Shown in pieces: positions 1 to 12,300 of a stretch of 64,000 nt of DNA. Numbering within the stretch: position 1 is the stretch's first letter; each line of letters opens with the position of its first letter. Made by a program: the position numbers and the translations under genes. The notes beneath the pieces are model-generated. The model saw only the letters and a program-made list of their open reading frames with translations, had not been told where the DNA came from and ran no database searches. Source of the DNA: Metallyticus violacea (Eukaryota > Arthropoda > Insecta > Mantodea > Metallyticidae); contig CM060835.1 of assembly GCA_030762175.1 (NCBI GenBank), positions 84,594,001 to 84,658,000 of the forward strand, written 5' to 3'.

Positions 1-480
1 TATTTAATTATTTTTAGGAGACGCACATTTTTTACGTTAATCTGTTAAATTATTTTTGTCCATAGTTATAGACGTTAACTTTAGTATAGTATACCTATGA
101 CCAAATCTTTGCTCAAATTCTATGAAATAGTATGACAAACTGATTTATAAATTTAATACAATAGAATTATACTTTACTTTTCATTGTTACACCTTACACA
201 TTGTTACACCAAGTTTCAATTTGTTTATTTTTTACAGAATTGAAACAATGTAGCAAAATGAAGGAATAAAAAGCTAACACTAAACTCCATTTGCCTATAC
301 TTTATAATGAAATCTGCATTCATTATTTATCACAAGTTTAATGAGGAAGATGTGAGGAAAAATCATAAAGATAATTTAACTACGAATTAATGGTATAAAC
401 TAGTACAAGTAGTTTCAATAAAAATAATTTATTAATAAGTTTATAGTTTGAAGAATGCTACATTTGAGGAAAGGTATTTT

Positions 481-795
481 TACCATTATCTAGAACCGCC
501 ACGGGTGGTCGAGTTCGTTAAATCGCGGACTCGTGAGCGGGAGATATGGGGTTCGAATCCCGCCAGGACCGTCCTCCCTGACTGAGGGTTTTTCCAGGTT
601 TTCCTCAGTCCTCAAATTGCAAATGCCGGGAAGGTACCCTAAACTTAGGCCTGGAACGATTCCTTCCTTAAAAATAAATCATTTCCGAATATATCATTTC
701 ATCTCATGTATCATCAGTACCCATCGCCTGTGGCGCCTCTGTAGTAAAAACGGGCGTTAAACACTAATCATTCATTCATTCATACCATTATCTAG
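481..795 (+). mobile_element. SINE family A, full-length copy with target-site duplication
   Basis: A tRNA-derived short interspersed element occupies about 494-782. The head reads as a class II (Ser/Leu-like) tRNA relative: an A-box-like GGTGGTCGAGTTCGTTAAA and a perfect B box GGTTCGAATCC. It is followed by a non-tRNA body shared with nine other copies in the window and by an ATTC-repeat tail. The 13-bp duplication taccattatctag is exact at 481-493 and 783-795, marking the insertion. The 75-codon open frame across the element is incidental. Transcription would be by RNA polymerase III from the internal boxes (known for the class), with mobilisation by a partner LINE (inference). Confidence 0.93.
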
Positions 796-1333
796 GTATA
801 GGATGAACTAGTGTCGGAACATACTTACATAAAATATTGCATTGAAACAACAATGTCGGTTTAAATTTAATTGCTTTATAACACTAATTCACTGAATCAC
901 AATCCACATACTTTGGGGAAAGATATTGTTCCTTTATTATCTTCACTTTAAAGTTGTTATAAACTATTTTAATGAGAAAGCAAGCACAACATGTGGAGCA
1001 GCTAATAATACATATTTAAGTGATATGCGTTTCTCATTATCCAACTATGAAACTATAACGAATAAATATCTAATTTATTATCACTTAAGCTCGTAATCCA
1101 AAGAATATAATTATCATGAAAATAATATCTCATTGTAATATTGTGGCAGCTCTGAAATCACGAAAACGGATGACATCAGGGTCACCAAACGAGTGGGAAA
1201 TATTTCAATAAACACCTAATTATCGAAGAAATGTTGTGGTTCACAGTTTAGGTGAAATATGGATCGACCGTAAACAAACTTAAATAAAGACATTTCTGTA
1301 GAACAGTAAAGTACACAAACATAACACGAATGT

Positions 1334-1607
1334 ACCGCAACGTAGACGAGGTCGTTAAGGCATGGACTGTTGAGCGGAAGGTCTGGGGTTCGATTTCCGC
1401 AAGGACCCTCAACCCTTACTGAGGTTCATTTCAGCTTTTCCTCAGTTCTCATCAATGGCAAATACCCCAAAACTTAGGTCTGCAACGTTTCCTTAAACAA
1501 AATTCCTTTTCCAATTTATAATTTCATCTTATGTATTCAGTGTCCACCGGCTATGATGCCTCGGCAGTAAAAACAGACATTAAACACAATTAAACATTTA
1601 AAAAATA
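1334..1607 (+). mobile_element. SINE family A, diverged copy
   Basis: Second family A copy in the same orientation, about 550 bp downstream of the first. The B box is mutated (GGTTCGATTTC) and the body carries several small deletions, for example loss of the GCCGGGGAGGT segment. This copy is therefore older than the one at 481-795. The body hairpin arms remain as ACTGAGG and CCTCAGT. No clear target-site duplication was found. Confidence 0.85.
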
Positions 1608-3767
1608 AGCACAAGCAAACAGCATTGATGCCGTAAAACTATTTGTATTTATATCTACAGGAGGGGAAAGGATTGAATTAAAATGCAGAATGTTTCATAA
1701 GTGACGGTAAAAATTGAAAGGGTGAATAATACAACAAAAATGGGTTGTTTACAAGATAATTGCGAATGTGTGGATGAATTAACTTAAGATCAGCCACGGT
1801 TGGTTGTTGGGCAGATTGAAACATCGAGCGCTTTTCTCCTTAGTACAAAACTTACACCTGACTAGAAATAGTTTTTAGTGAACAAAAGATATTTCTCCTC
1901 TATAGTAAGCATGTTAATGTGTTACAGTACAGTACTACCTGTGAAAGGACGAACTCAAAATGACATCCTTGCATGTGTGCTTACGCAATATTCTTCCCAA
2001 TATGAAGTTCTGAATTCTTTGGAACACCAACGGTTTGTTGACAAGCATCGATAATTCTCTGCTCCAGTTCTTCAACTGTGTCAACTCATTTCAGTTTAAC
2101 TCGTGTACAAAAGTACAAAGGGTTTAAATGAGCTCTTCTTGGAGGCCTGCCTCCACTTATCCATCGATAATCATGTTTTGGGTTAGATGCAGTCTCACAG
2201 TTGGAGCAAAATGTGCCTGCGCAGCATCGTGCACAAACCACATTCTGATGTTGCTGAGGGGTAATGTTCTCAAAGAATCTTAACCATACACTCACAGTTT
2301 ATTAGCGAATCTATGTTTACTGTCCACTTCTACTAACGTGTGTTTTTCACCGTTGGATTTGTATCATCAGTTAGTGAATCGACCTGGATAGTGAGCATTG
2401 CCTCCTCTTTGCAGTGAAAATGATTAGTGTTGATGATGCAGAGAAGTCCATTGAAGTACGAACAGACAGCTCAGTTAGTTGCTTAATAATGTACGTAAAG
2501 TTTAACATATAATACAGAATAACTCACTTCAGCTTGCTGGCGCCAAAACACAATGCAAGGCTAAGAGGGAACAAGCCATACGTGCACTTAGCAATAGCGT
2601 ACTTCAGTAGATCGCTATGTATTGTAGTGTGTCTTCTCATGTAGAAAAATGAAGCAATGTAAGGTGTAGTGTATTGCACACATACATACACGCGAAAGGG
2701 AAGTTAATATGCAACTAAGGAACCAATAGAATGTTTGAATCATATGAACCCAACTATTACAGAGCAAGGAAGTGAAATTGCTGTTATTTACACATCGTTA
2801 AGAATTAATGCGTGTTGCGAAGTTTCACTAAATCATCACAGTTTTGACAGTTTGAAGTAGTTGCAAATGTTTAATATTCTAAGCCCATAACTTTTCTATA
2901 TCACTATATAGATCAGAATGGGAATCCGATCTCTTTTAAAAGCTGCTACGAAATTAATTCTGTAGGCAACCTCGCTAGTTCAATTAGTGCTTGTACATTT
3001 TTCACATAACCATGTTCTCACTTTCGGATCGAATCTTTGGCGCTTCTTTCAGTATTTTAAATCTTTATTCATCACAAATCCGATATTGTGATGAAATTTT
3101 AATGATTAAAGTAACTAGGACGTTAAACCAACTGAATAGGGAAGGTATGGAGCCTAAAAACACGTTTCCCTTCCCAAGCTTTGTAGCTCAGATGACAGAT
3201 TTGTTAGTGTGTACCTGTGTTTGTGGGTTCTGTTTTGGTGCAGTTTATTGAAAAGGCAAATGCAAGGTAACCTCAGGCAATGAAATTTCCAGGATTCATC
3301 TGTCTCGTCCTTATTCTGAAAATACCTCAGACTTTCAGCTACTGTTGATTGTTTTGATCATAAAAGTATTGTAAAAAAAACTCTTATCAGTAAAGCTAGC
3401 GGTAGAAACTGATCATTCTACCTAAAGCAGCTACGTTGTATTAGCAATGTGGTTAATAATCAGTTAACTTTTTGCATTAATAAATATTTTAATATTCCAT
3501 ACTTCTAATAGTCATCTTCAATTTGTGGTTGCGGTTGTCTCTTTTCAGTTCAACAGTTAATTTTGCATTTCATGTTTTTAAGCTATTAAGGTCTTAGCTA
3601 CTTCTTTCTCAGTGATTGCTCCGCTGTCTGTGTATACCACTGGAAGAAACTCTTTAAAGTTTCACATTAAAGCGACCGCGTTCATTTTAGAGGATAAGTG
3701 CTATAAATTTAAACATCCAATATTGAACATGTCTGTTGAAGCAAATGTAGTGTATGTAAAGGAAAAA
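1608..3767. other. AT-rich stretch without a supported gene
   Basis: The open frames here (2086-2295 minus, 2991-3251 plus, 3612-3809 plus) are short, have no recognisable domain and no convincing splice context. I see no RNA gene or terminal inverted repeats. The stretch is probably intron or intergenic DNA. Confidence 0.6.
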
Positions 3768-3990
3768 TACAGGGTGTTCCGATTAGAGATATCGAGAAAT
3801 AAGCCCTAATCTGGAATGTAAATAATTTATTAACATAACTTGATTCAGAAACTCTGTAATCAGAATGGTTAATGCAAGTCATATTCTCCTCCACTTGCTC
3901 TACAAATATCTAAACTCCTTTCACTCGCGTGTAACATGTACCTGAACTTTTTGTTATGTGTGCACATACCTAACATAGCGTTCTTCACCC
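3768..3990 (-). mobile_element. Possible 3' end of a mariner-like transposon
   Basis: At 3768 the sequence tacagggtgttccgatta has the look of a Tc1/mariner terminal inverted repeat adjoining a TA. Reading the minus strand inward gives a short peptide (SLDICRASGGEYDLH, about 3885-3930) that weakly resembles the C-terminal tail of some mariner transposases. No matching inverted end was found on the other side, so at most this is a one-ended fragment. The similarity is a by-eye judgement. Confidence 0.3.
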
Positions 3991-4820
3991 ATCATTGTAT
4001 AAACTTATGACATATCAATCATAATATATTCTGTTTTTGAACGATTAGCATTTATTTGTTGATACCTATAAGCTGAAAAACTGTATATTGCTAAGATGCT
4101 GAAATGGGAGTGTTCCGGGGAAAAACTTTAAGTAAACCTGTGAATGATAGGTGCAAGTATAGGAAGTAATTTAGCAATTAAGGATTCAGCGAGGAGAAAT
4201 ATATTAAGTAAATTCCCTTATTAAAGCACAGATATCAGTACATTTATGCCATTTTTCCCGGTAGGATTTTTTATTTTTAAGTTCGTTGCTTGTAACGAAG
4301 CCTTCCTTTCAAATGTTGACCCAACGATTATGTGCAACTGAAAGATAGAACAGGCATGTGCAAGTAACTTAATGAAGATAGAAGTTTTATTTAAATTGCT
4401 ATACAAATCGCACTTTCATGAATGTGTGTTACACTAAGATGAAGAACACCAAACTTTGGGAATAGGGAACAAATACGTAACGTAACGTTTGTTGTCAATT
4501 ACAGAGATATATGATGTAGCCGTTATTCTTTTACTTCTAAGAAGCTTGACGAAGAAAAGGCTGGAATAGCAGACTTCGGCAATGTTTCAGAATCACAACC
4601 GTTAACGAAAGTAACGACCTATTTGTATATGCAGGTCTAATTGAATCCTGGCAATTTATTCCGTACAGAAACGACTCTTAAATTAGTACGCACGCAGAGA
4701 TTTTCGAAGATAAATCTTTGCAATTGCAAGCCTGGAAAATTGTCGTGGTTTTCTCACATTGCAAAAGCTCCGTAGAGTCGGGGACCATTCCTAATGGGCG
4801 CCGTAAGCCAAATTATAATC
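3991..4820. other. No supported feature
   Basis: AT-rich, with only one 61-codon open frame (4221-4406 minus) and no domain or repeat structure that I can see. Confidence 0.55.
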
Positions 4821-5152
4821 ACACGTTGATAATAAAAACCGCCCCAGGTGGCCGAAATCGTTAAAGCGCGGACTCGTGAGCGTAAGGTCTGGGGTTCGAA
4901 TTCCACCAGGACCATCCTTGATGACCATCCCTGATTGAGGTTTTTACCAGGTTTTCCTCAGTCCTCATAAATGGCAAATGCCGGGGAGGTAACCTAAACT
5001 TAGGCCTGGAACGATTCCTTCCTTAAAAATAAATCCTTTCCCAATATATCATTTCATCTCGTGTATCATCAGTGTCCATCGCCTGTGTAGCAAAATCGGG
5101 CGTTAAACAATATTCATTAAACACTATTCATTCATTATACATGTTGATAATA
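4821..5152 (+). mobile_element. SINE family A with near-perfect target-site duplication
   Basis: The element spans about 4835-5138, with A box GGTGGCCGAAATCGTTAAAG and B box GGTTCGAATTC. Flanks acacgttgataata (4821-4834) and acatgttgataata (5139-5152) match at 13 of 14 positions. Just after the head, the GACCATCC... segment is partly duplicated (ACCATCCTTGATGACCATCC), making this copy a little longer than its relatives. The tail is again ATTC-rich. Confidence 0.92.
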
Positions 5153-5751
5153 GACCATGGAGACGGTAAATGCTGTGTGTATGCTTCTCTTTAATAAATA
5201 TCGATAACTTCCAACAGAAGTTTTATGTATTTCGTGATTAACGGAATAAATAATCATATCAAGTTAAACCTGCCGAGCTTGTTTGCGGTACTGGAGACCA
5301 GATATCGACACCTAAAGCGCTCGGTGTTCCTAATGCCGTACAGATTTGAAAACTTGAGTTTAGAGGATGTTGGTAGCTGAATGCTTAACAGCTGTAGCAG
5401 TAATAAGATAGGAAAAATTCAAAGTGTGGTGCAAAAATAGTATGTGCTGAAATACTATAAAATCCACAACGAAGATTATGAAGTAGAGATTTTTATATAC
5501 TTTATTAACTTCATTTTTGCGTTTTATATAAGGCCTCAAATTCATTATACTCGTAAATATGGCGATGATATGCCTACAAATTAGCAAATTTTCAACTCAT
5601 ATTTAGCATAGAAAATGGTCTCTATTCCACAAACGATGTGGTGAGTAAATTCTGAACATTCTACTTGCTTGCATTCATCTGCATTCATCAAGTTGACCCA
5701 TGCCAAATGACTAGCATTGTCAACCTGATTTTTTTGTTTTTGTTTTTATTT
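5153..5751. other. No supported feature
   Basis: AT-rich DNA with one 75-codon open frame (5360-5587 minus) that is hydrophobic and low in complexity. Not credible as a gene. Confidence 0.5.
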
Positions 5752-5785
5752 TGGTGGTCTGAGTAGTAAAAACATTAAACATTCT
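5752..5785 (+). mobile_element. 3' tail fragment of SINE family A
   Basis: The string GGTCTGAGTAGTAAAAACAT followed by TAAACATTC matches the 3' end seen in the full copies (GCCTCAGTAGTAAAAACGGG, then CGTTAAACA). Only this extreme tail remains, preceded by a T-rich run. Confidence 0.45.
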
Positions 5786-5810
5786 AAATGTTCCAGCATT
5801 TTATATTAAT

Positions 5811-6990
5811 ATACTGGGTGAGCCATACAAATAATACCCACGTTTTGATGTCAGGTTGACAGAGATATATCTTCTGAATGTTTAGCATGTACGATATTGA
5901 ATCGAACATAAACTGGAATTTTGATTTTACCGTTTGTGAGTAGTGCTGAACGAGACAAGTCTTTGAGACTGAAGGTTTCAGAATTAGAAGGGAATCGTCG
6001 CCTCGCACAGCTGTTCAATTTGTCAATAGCATGCATTGTGCAACGCATTATTAAATTTTTACCATTGGAGAGCAAAATCGACCAAAAATTTTCAAAGATT
6101 AAAGACGCGGTTAGGGAATAAGTCGCTAAGATACAAGTATATTAATTGCATAATAGTTTTACATATGGACAAGAAACTGGAAAATTAAAGTTAACGTTTT
6201 TGTTGAACATAGCGAAGCAAAACATTCGGGCCGTTCGGAAGATTATCGAATGTGACGGACATTTGTGGTTCCGATAAGTTATGGAAATGTTCAATCCATC
6301 ATTGAAGAGGACTTATATTACTGAAAAGTCTCAGTAAAGGTGGATTCTTAGATTACTTACTGAAGATTAAAAGACTTCACGCATGGAAGTGTTTTCATAG
6401 GCTTTTGGCTCAATACTGGGATCGAGGAGAAATGTTTCTGTATCGAATCGTAATCTGCGATGAAAGCAAGCGAGCATGAAGTGGAAAAAAGAGGAGAATT
6501 CCCCCTGTCAAAGCAAAATTTGTGTCAGCTGCGAAGGTTTCTTGACAGTTTTCTCAATCTCCCAAGGCATTTTTTAGGATTTTCTTCATGAACGTCAAAC
6601 AATCAATGCAGTTTGCTATTGCCAGTTTCTGGTTGAGGCAAAATATGCTTATTGTTATTTATGAGAAGAAAAAATGTGTCAGGAGAAGTTCTTCGCCTCC
6701 AATACAACACTCGTCCTCAAACAGCTGCTTTGAGAAGGGAATTCACTGGACTGCATTGGAACATTCTCCCTATAGTCCAGACAAGGCAATTATCGTATGT
6801 TTGGACCGTTAAAGGCAGGATCCGTCGATATGACTGTGTTGAAGCTTTCGTGCCCAACTGTCTGAAAACCCAACCTACTCTTTCTTCGCTAATTGAATTA
6901 AAACGCTTCCTATCCTTTGGGAAGATGTGTTTGTAAATTGGTAAATTGTGACGAAAAATGGGATGTATCCCATTTTTGTTTAATTTGATT
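5811..6990 (+). mobile_element. Decayed mariner-like transposon (transposase pseudogene)
   Basis: A Tc1/mariner-superfamily DNA transposon read on the plus strand. The left edge has a TIR-like start (tactgggtgagcc, 5812). In order, the remnants are: a helix-turn-helix-like N-terminal segment from about 5921; RWILRLLTED then KTSRMEV at about 6340-6390, matching the mariner linker (usually RWVPRLLTEDQK); SMKWKKRRIPP at about 6475-6505, the block after the first catalytic Asp; then, in different frames, LQYNTRPQTAAL and ALEHSPYSPD (6754-6783), the second-Asp and YSPDLAPSD blocks. The catalytic DN of LHDNARPH has become YN. Frame changes and stops show that it is dead. The open frames at 5921, 6588 and 6652 are pieces of this one pseudogene. 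Confidence 0.72.
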
Positions 6991-8697
6991 TCAATAAATT
7001 ACAAAAGAAATCCGTTTGATTGACCCTCGCAAGTTTCAGCATCTAATTTCCCAAAATGGACAAATAATGTTTCGTAAATTGTTGAGATTTATTTTTCGTT
7101 GTGCTGATGACACTTAACGGAGTCAGTCATACACAACTGGCGGCAATATGCACGTGACTGTCCCTATTGTCTTTTTTACAGAATCTTCATTAATGGCCGC
7201 GACTCGATCTTTTAAGTGAACCGTAACGCCGATTATGCGGGAAACTAATGTAGTAAAACTTCGTACCTTTGGTCTTAGGTAATGTGCTGTCTTTTTAACA
7301 AATACTTTGCGCGAAACAATACGTTATTACTAAGCACAAAACCCGTTTACAGAATAAAACTATGTGCAATATATGTACATATTCACATGGCCTATAAAGA
7401 AATTGTTTCCATGGGAAAAAGTACATCTCTTTGTTACTTTTGGGGTCAGTAGTTTTCATTTCAAAAGATAAATTCTAGAGCTGCTGTATTATCCGCTCGT
7501 GACTACAGAAAAATGTCAGCGACTGTCATCCACTGTATTTATGTGCGTATCTTACTTAATCCATGGCTGGAAGCATACATAATTCATGGTCAACAATTTA
7601 TTTGGAGAAAATCTTTTCCATGCAGTATGCAAACTAACGGCCAGTATACTGGCCCTGCTTTGTCCTTCAGCCTTAATGCATTTGCCATGTTTGACAAAGA
7701 ACGAATATCTGCAACTTACGTAGTATTAGATTTCCCGTAATTAAAGCCGCCTTAAAAATTGTTTTCTGTTACACAGCCTATAAACGCAACATTTGAATAG
7801 CTCTTGCTTTAAGTTCCAAAGTTAGCATTCTAGTATGTCACTCCATTCAGAAAAGTTTGGTAGTGTGTTTTGCTCTACACTTTGCACAGTGGTCAGAAAG
7901 TATTTTCATCTTTCAAGAATAAATATCTGCAGTAGTATAGTGCATTTGTTTGGCATGATGTCAGCAAAATGGCAAGCAACATATATATGTTATGTCTAGT
8001 GCTAGTGAGAACCCTGGTTAACCCTGGTTATGGTGTATGAATACATGTAAACAATCTTTGAAATGTTAAGCACTAAGCTCTTCCTCCAGCACCGCACAAA
8101 TTCCAAGGATGATAGAGGGAACGTAGACAAATATTTGAAGTTAGGGAATCAATATCGTTTGGGACAAAAGTTGGAAATTGTGTGGGAAGTAATGCCATCG
8201 GATATGAGTAAGATGTTGAAGCCAAGTATGTGTCCGACAATTTTCATGTTCACTTCTGCTGCTCTAGTGAGGAGTCCTTGTTGTTAAGATCTAGTGTTAA
8301 AGATATGGAAACTTACTGTATTGGATATAATTTGTATCCAACACCACTGATAACATTGTAGCCTATTTTTGATAAAGTACGCTATCCATTGCACGTTAAG
8401 GTCAGTCAGCCTGAAGTCGGTTCGAGTCCCATGGCTCCCATTAATTTCTAACATATGCATACACTTATTTCAGTGTATAATACAATGTTGTGTATTTCGT
8501 GAATAAAGGTATTCTTATAATGTATTACCATTACAGTTCACATGCTCAAGTTTGTGCATGTGGTTACATACTCCGCAGTATGATAGCCCCACTACTGGAG
8601 TTAATTGTGGCAGAATCAGGTAGAGGAAGGCAATGTTGCTTGGATGTTGGAATCGCCAGTTTCAACAGTTTCTACACTCAAAGTAAGACACAGACCA
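6991..8697. other. No supported gene; tRNA-like B box near 8430
   Basis: Open frames at 7513-7740 and 8063-8287 lack recognisable domains. Around 8385-8445 there is a sequence with a good B box (GGTTCGAGTCC) but no matching A box or acceptor stem. It may be the remnant of another tRNA-derived SINE head. A 10-bp tandem duplication (accctggtta twice) sits at about 8012. Confidence 0.5.
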
Positions 8698-8998
8698 CGC
8701 TAATGTGTGTGTCGGTTCTGGTGGTGTAGTGGTAAGCGTACTTGCCTCCTAAACTCAAGTTCGGGGTTCCATCCTGGCCGGGATCGATGGATGTTTTCGG
8801 GCGTAAAAATCGTAAGTATGGCTTCCTTCGGAAGGGAAGTAAAGCCATGGGTCCCGTGTGGTACATTTGCGGTATGTAAAAGAAGCTGAAGGAAGTAGGC
8901 CTCTGAGCAAAATTAGTCGGCCTTGAATTGAATGGGACGCTGATGACCTGAGATGTTAAAGAGCGTCCCTAAATAAATGAATAAAAGGCGCTAATGTG
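8698..8998 (+). mobile_element. SINE family B, full-length copy with target-site duplication
   Basis: A second tRNA-derived SINE family, unrelated in sequence to family A. The head TGGTGGTGTAGTGGTAAGCG looks like a tRNA A box. The loop region CTTGCCTCCTAAACTCAAG resembles an anticodon arm, and the B box is degenerate (GGGGTTCCATCC). A conserved body (TATGGCTTCCTTCGGAAGGG) follows, then a 3' block, GGGACGCTGATGACCTGAG, ending in AGCGTCCC. The exact 10-bp duplication cgctaatgtg flanks it at 8698-8707 and 8989-8998. Confidence 0.9.
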
Positions 8999-9066
8999 AC
9001 AGACAATTGAAAAACACCGTAATGCAAAAACGTTAATCTTCATGAATGCAATTTTATTTTTGAGTA

Positions 9067-9342
9067 GTGTTTAACTATCGTTTTTACTGCGGAGGTACCA
9101 TAGGCGGTGGACACTGATGATATATGAGATGAAATGATATATTGGTAAAGGATTTTTTTTAAGGAAGGAAGCGTTTCAGGCCGAAGTTTAAGGTATCTCC
9201 CCGTCATTTGCTATTTATGAGAACTGAAGAAAACCTGGAGAAAAAAAAAAACAATCAAGGAAGGACGGTCATAGTGGGATTCGAACCCGAGGGCTACCGC
9301 TCACGAGTCCGCGCCTTTACGACCTCAGTCACCTGCGGCGGT
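9067..9342 (-). mobile_element. SINE family A, minus-strand copy
   Basis: Full-length copy read right to left: the head is at 9342 and the tail at 9067. The B box in reverse complement is GGTTCGAATCC inside GGGATTCGAACCCGAGG. The hairpin arms and the CATTTCATCTCATATATCAT segment are present. No clear target-site duplication. The 9208-9450 open frame is a read-through of this element. Confidence 0.88.
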
Positions 9343-12300
9343 ACAAATAGGTTTTGTACAAGATTTCAGTTTTGCTCCTATTATTTATCTTTTCTTTCAC
9401 TCAGAAGTGAAAAATATTTTTCTTATATTATAATTTCTAAATTTTCTTAAAAGTTTTCCTCCAAGTAGAAATAAAATATGCAATCCTTTTTCTTCGTGGC
9501 ATTAGTATTCACACGTTTTCCTTTAAGAGGTGGGGAAATTTTTGTTTTAGTTAATTTTTAAACCTGCTCATCTAAAACATTTGTTTTTAACTATGCACTG
9601 CAACTTTAATTGAGAAACGATAATGCATGCATTATGATGATATTTCGTAGAACTGTCTGGTTATTTCAATATTTTAAAATTTGTTCATTATTTCTTACAG
9701 CAAATCTACTAATTTTCCTAAATCCTATTATAATACAATTCATTAGCTTTTACAGTAAAATTGAGTTGCACATATAATCTAAGCAACAAAAATAAATGCA
9801 CTCGATCTGAGCACAGCTCAGTCAACAGTGTTATGAACTTTGTTCGCGGAGTAGCAGTGAATTACCTCACAACCCTTGTCCGTATTTATTCCTCTTCTGT
9901 TTTCTTCTGTTTATAGGTATATCGTGTTTGGAAATTACCAATTTGCTTACGCTGGCTCTATATGTTGTATTTGTTATGGGAAAGGTTGTAAGAGAACCCA
10001 ACTCGGAAGTCAAACATTTGCACTCGAGAGCCTATGTAAGTGAAAGTGTTAATAATGAGCGTTTAAAAGTTAGACTTATAAAGCAATATGCGATGATATT
10101 ACGAAAAGGAATTAGACACATGGAAAGAAGTAATGACAATGTGGGTGCTGAAGTTACAACACACTGGAATTCATGTAAGATGCAGTATAGCTCCTTGTAT
10201 TGCACCTGAAGTCCCTGACTCAACCACCAGTGTGTTTGTTGAGCATGAACTTGGCTCCTACCACTGTGCACAGTGTACAAATGAGAAATTTACGCTGCGC
10301 ATTTTAACATGCTCAAATTTGGCATTCTAAAGGACACAAATCTCTAATTTCCATAATCGCAGTACTTCATATTTTGCACTGTTGATTTTTCTAATATAAA
10401 TCTCTACTATTTAAGGACAATTTCAGAACCAAGCAAGCTTCTGTTTATGTTTTATTTCCTGCCGACCTAAGTAGATAGTAGCGGGTTCATTTCATCCTTG
10501 CATTTCTTTGGTGTTAACCGGTGTATAGAAAATAATTATGTGCTCGAGATGCAAACCCCCCTCTATGGGATCCACGCTTGTCTTTGCTTGCGGAAGTTCA
10601 CTCGAGTATTGTCCTTCATTCATATATACACTATACTTTTTTTTTAATGTTTATCTCATAAATAAGTCAAGCACTGATAAAATGCGTTCTAAGCTTATGT
10701 AATAGTAGCCTGTGTACCAAAGCTGAACTAATTTTAAGCTTCATCACTCTTTATAAATACGGTTTAAAAATAATGACTATTATTTTCGCTATCGTTGCGC
10801 AGATGAATATGTTGAATTATTGAACAGAACGGTAAGCAAATGACGCGCGTTTATGGCCGCCCAAATTGTGTGGGTGTGCATTTGCAATTCGTACTAGAAT
10901 CACTAAAGTTATTTTCGGACTGCATTACTGCGGAAAAGGTTAAAAAGCTCTCGTTTCGCGTAGGTCGGTTGGCGTGATGGCTCGGTCGATACTATTGTGC
11001 CTGGAGAACTTTCCCTTCAGGCAATGCAGCATGTAGCTATCTATCAATCGATTGGAAAGTAGTTGGGAAAATGGAGGTCTCTTCAATAAATAATTATGCG
11101 AATGGAAGCGTTTATTCAAAATACATAAACGTTTTGCACTCTTTTGTCATTCGCTTTTATTATCAAAGTGTTCACAGAGAGGAACTAATGAGATCTATTG
11201 TTACATTACTACGCTTTGTTGGCAAAGAATTACATCTCTAGTACGTCATACCGCTTTCGACAACCAGGTAACAACTTCGCCGAGTTATCCCCTCCGCTGT
11301 TAGTTAAATTACTTTAGTGTTAATCGCTCTCTTTTACTGATGCTAAACGTGACATAAAATTGCACATAAATTAAACGACAAGAAAATATAATAGATACAA
11401 TTTATATTGAATGTTTGGTTGTTAACGCCTATTGTAACTGTGCACATTGAGAACCATGGATTGATGTTTACGGACGCCGCTGTATGGCATATCTTGGTGG
11501 GAATTAGTCATTCAGGTTTACCAAAGCGAAATTCGAACCGTAACTATTACTTTTACATCTGGCTCGCTTGTGAGAGCTACGGGGTGTACGGAAAAACATT
11601 GTCGAGACAGCTTAATGTAAACGGCGCCAAAGGTTACTCTCTTAGGAAGCAAGAGGGGACACCAATAAGTTTTAAATACTACACCGCAGCTGTCGCCTTC
11701 ACAGATTTCAAGAGCCTTACTGAAAGACTATTGCGAAAAAACGCTCTCTTACATTGTGCTTTTGATACGTCAGTCATTGCCAAGGTTGGGTTTTAATTCC
11801 TGTTTTCACCCCCTGATTTACGTACCGGATTCCCATTGTTGTTAGTTTCCATGTAAAACTAGTTTTATGAACGAAGTTTGCAGTAGGGGGAAAACAGTAG
11901 AGCCTGTACACCAATATATTCAGGAGAAAGAAAATGAAATGCACGAGAACGTCTTTTTATTCCAGAATCAGCAGTCTTGGAAACCACTGAGCACAAACAC
12001 GCCTCATATGCAACTTCTCAAGTTACCAACGTATGGGTGGCACTGGTGAAATCTCCACAATTTCTGAGTGTTAATTTCGACGATCCTCTCTTACAACGAC
12101 AACAGCGGTGTTATCTCCCTTTAGAGCACAAACTGAATTTCCGGTCCACCTTCTTGGAGCTTTGCTATAGGGAAGAACAAAGTCTGAATGGGCTCCTGTA
12201 ACGTTGCATAGATTTCAGCTGAAGATTTGTGGATACGAAAGGAGAATTTCAGAGCAGCATATTTTTCATTTCGTGTCACGTTAATTTTGCTGTAGGCGGA

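Noticed and set aside
494..570. tRNA gene call at SINE A heads
   Set aside because: Good A and B boxes, but the acceptor and anticodon stems do not pair, and the same head occurs joined to a common body in ten places, so these are SINEs.
8385..8445. tRNA gene
   Set aside because: B box present, but no convincing A box, anticodon arm or acceptor stem.
11407..11796. 129-codon open frame, one of the longest in the window
   Set aside because: No recognisable domain, no splice or promoter context, and composition like the flanks. Frames of this length are expected by chance in 64 kb read in six frames.
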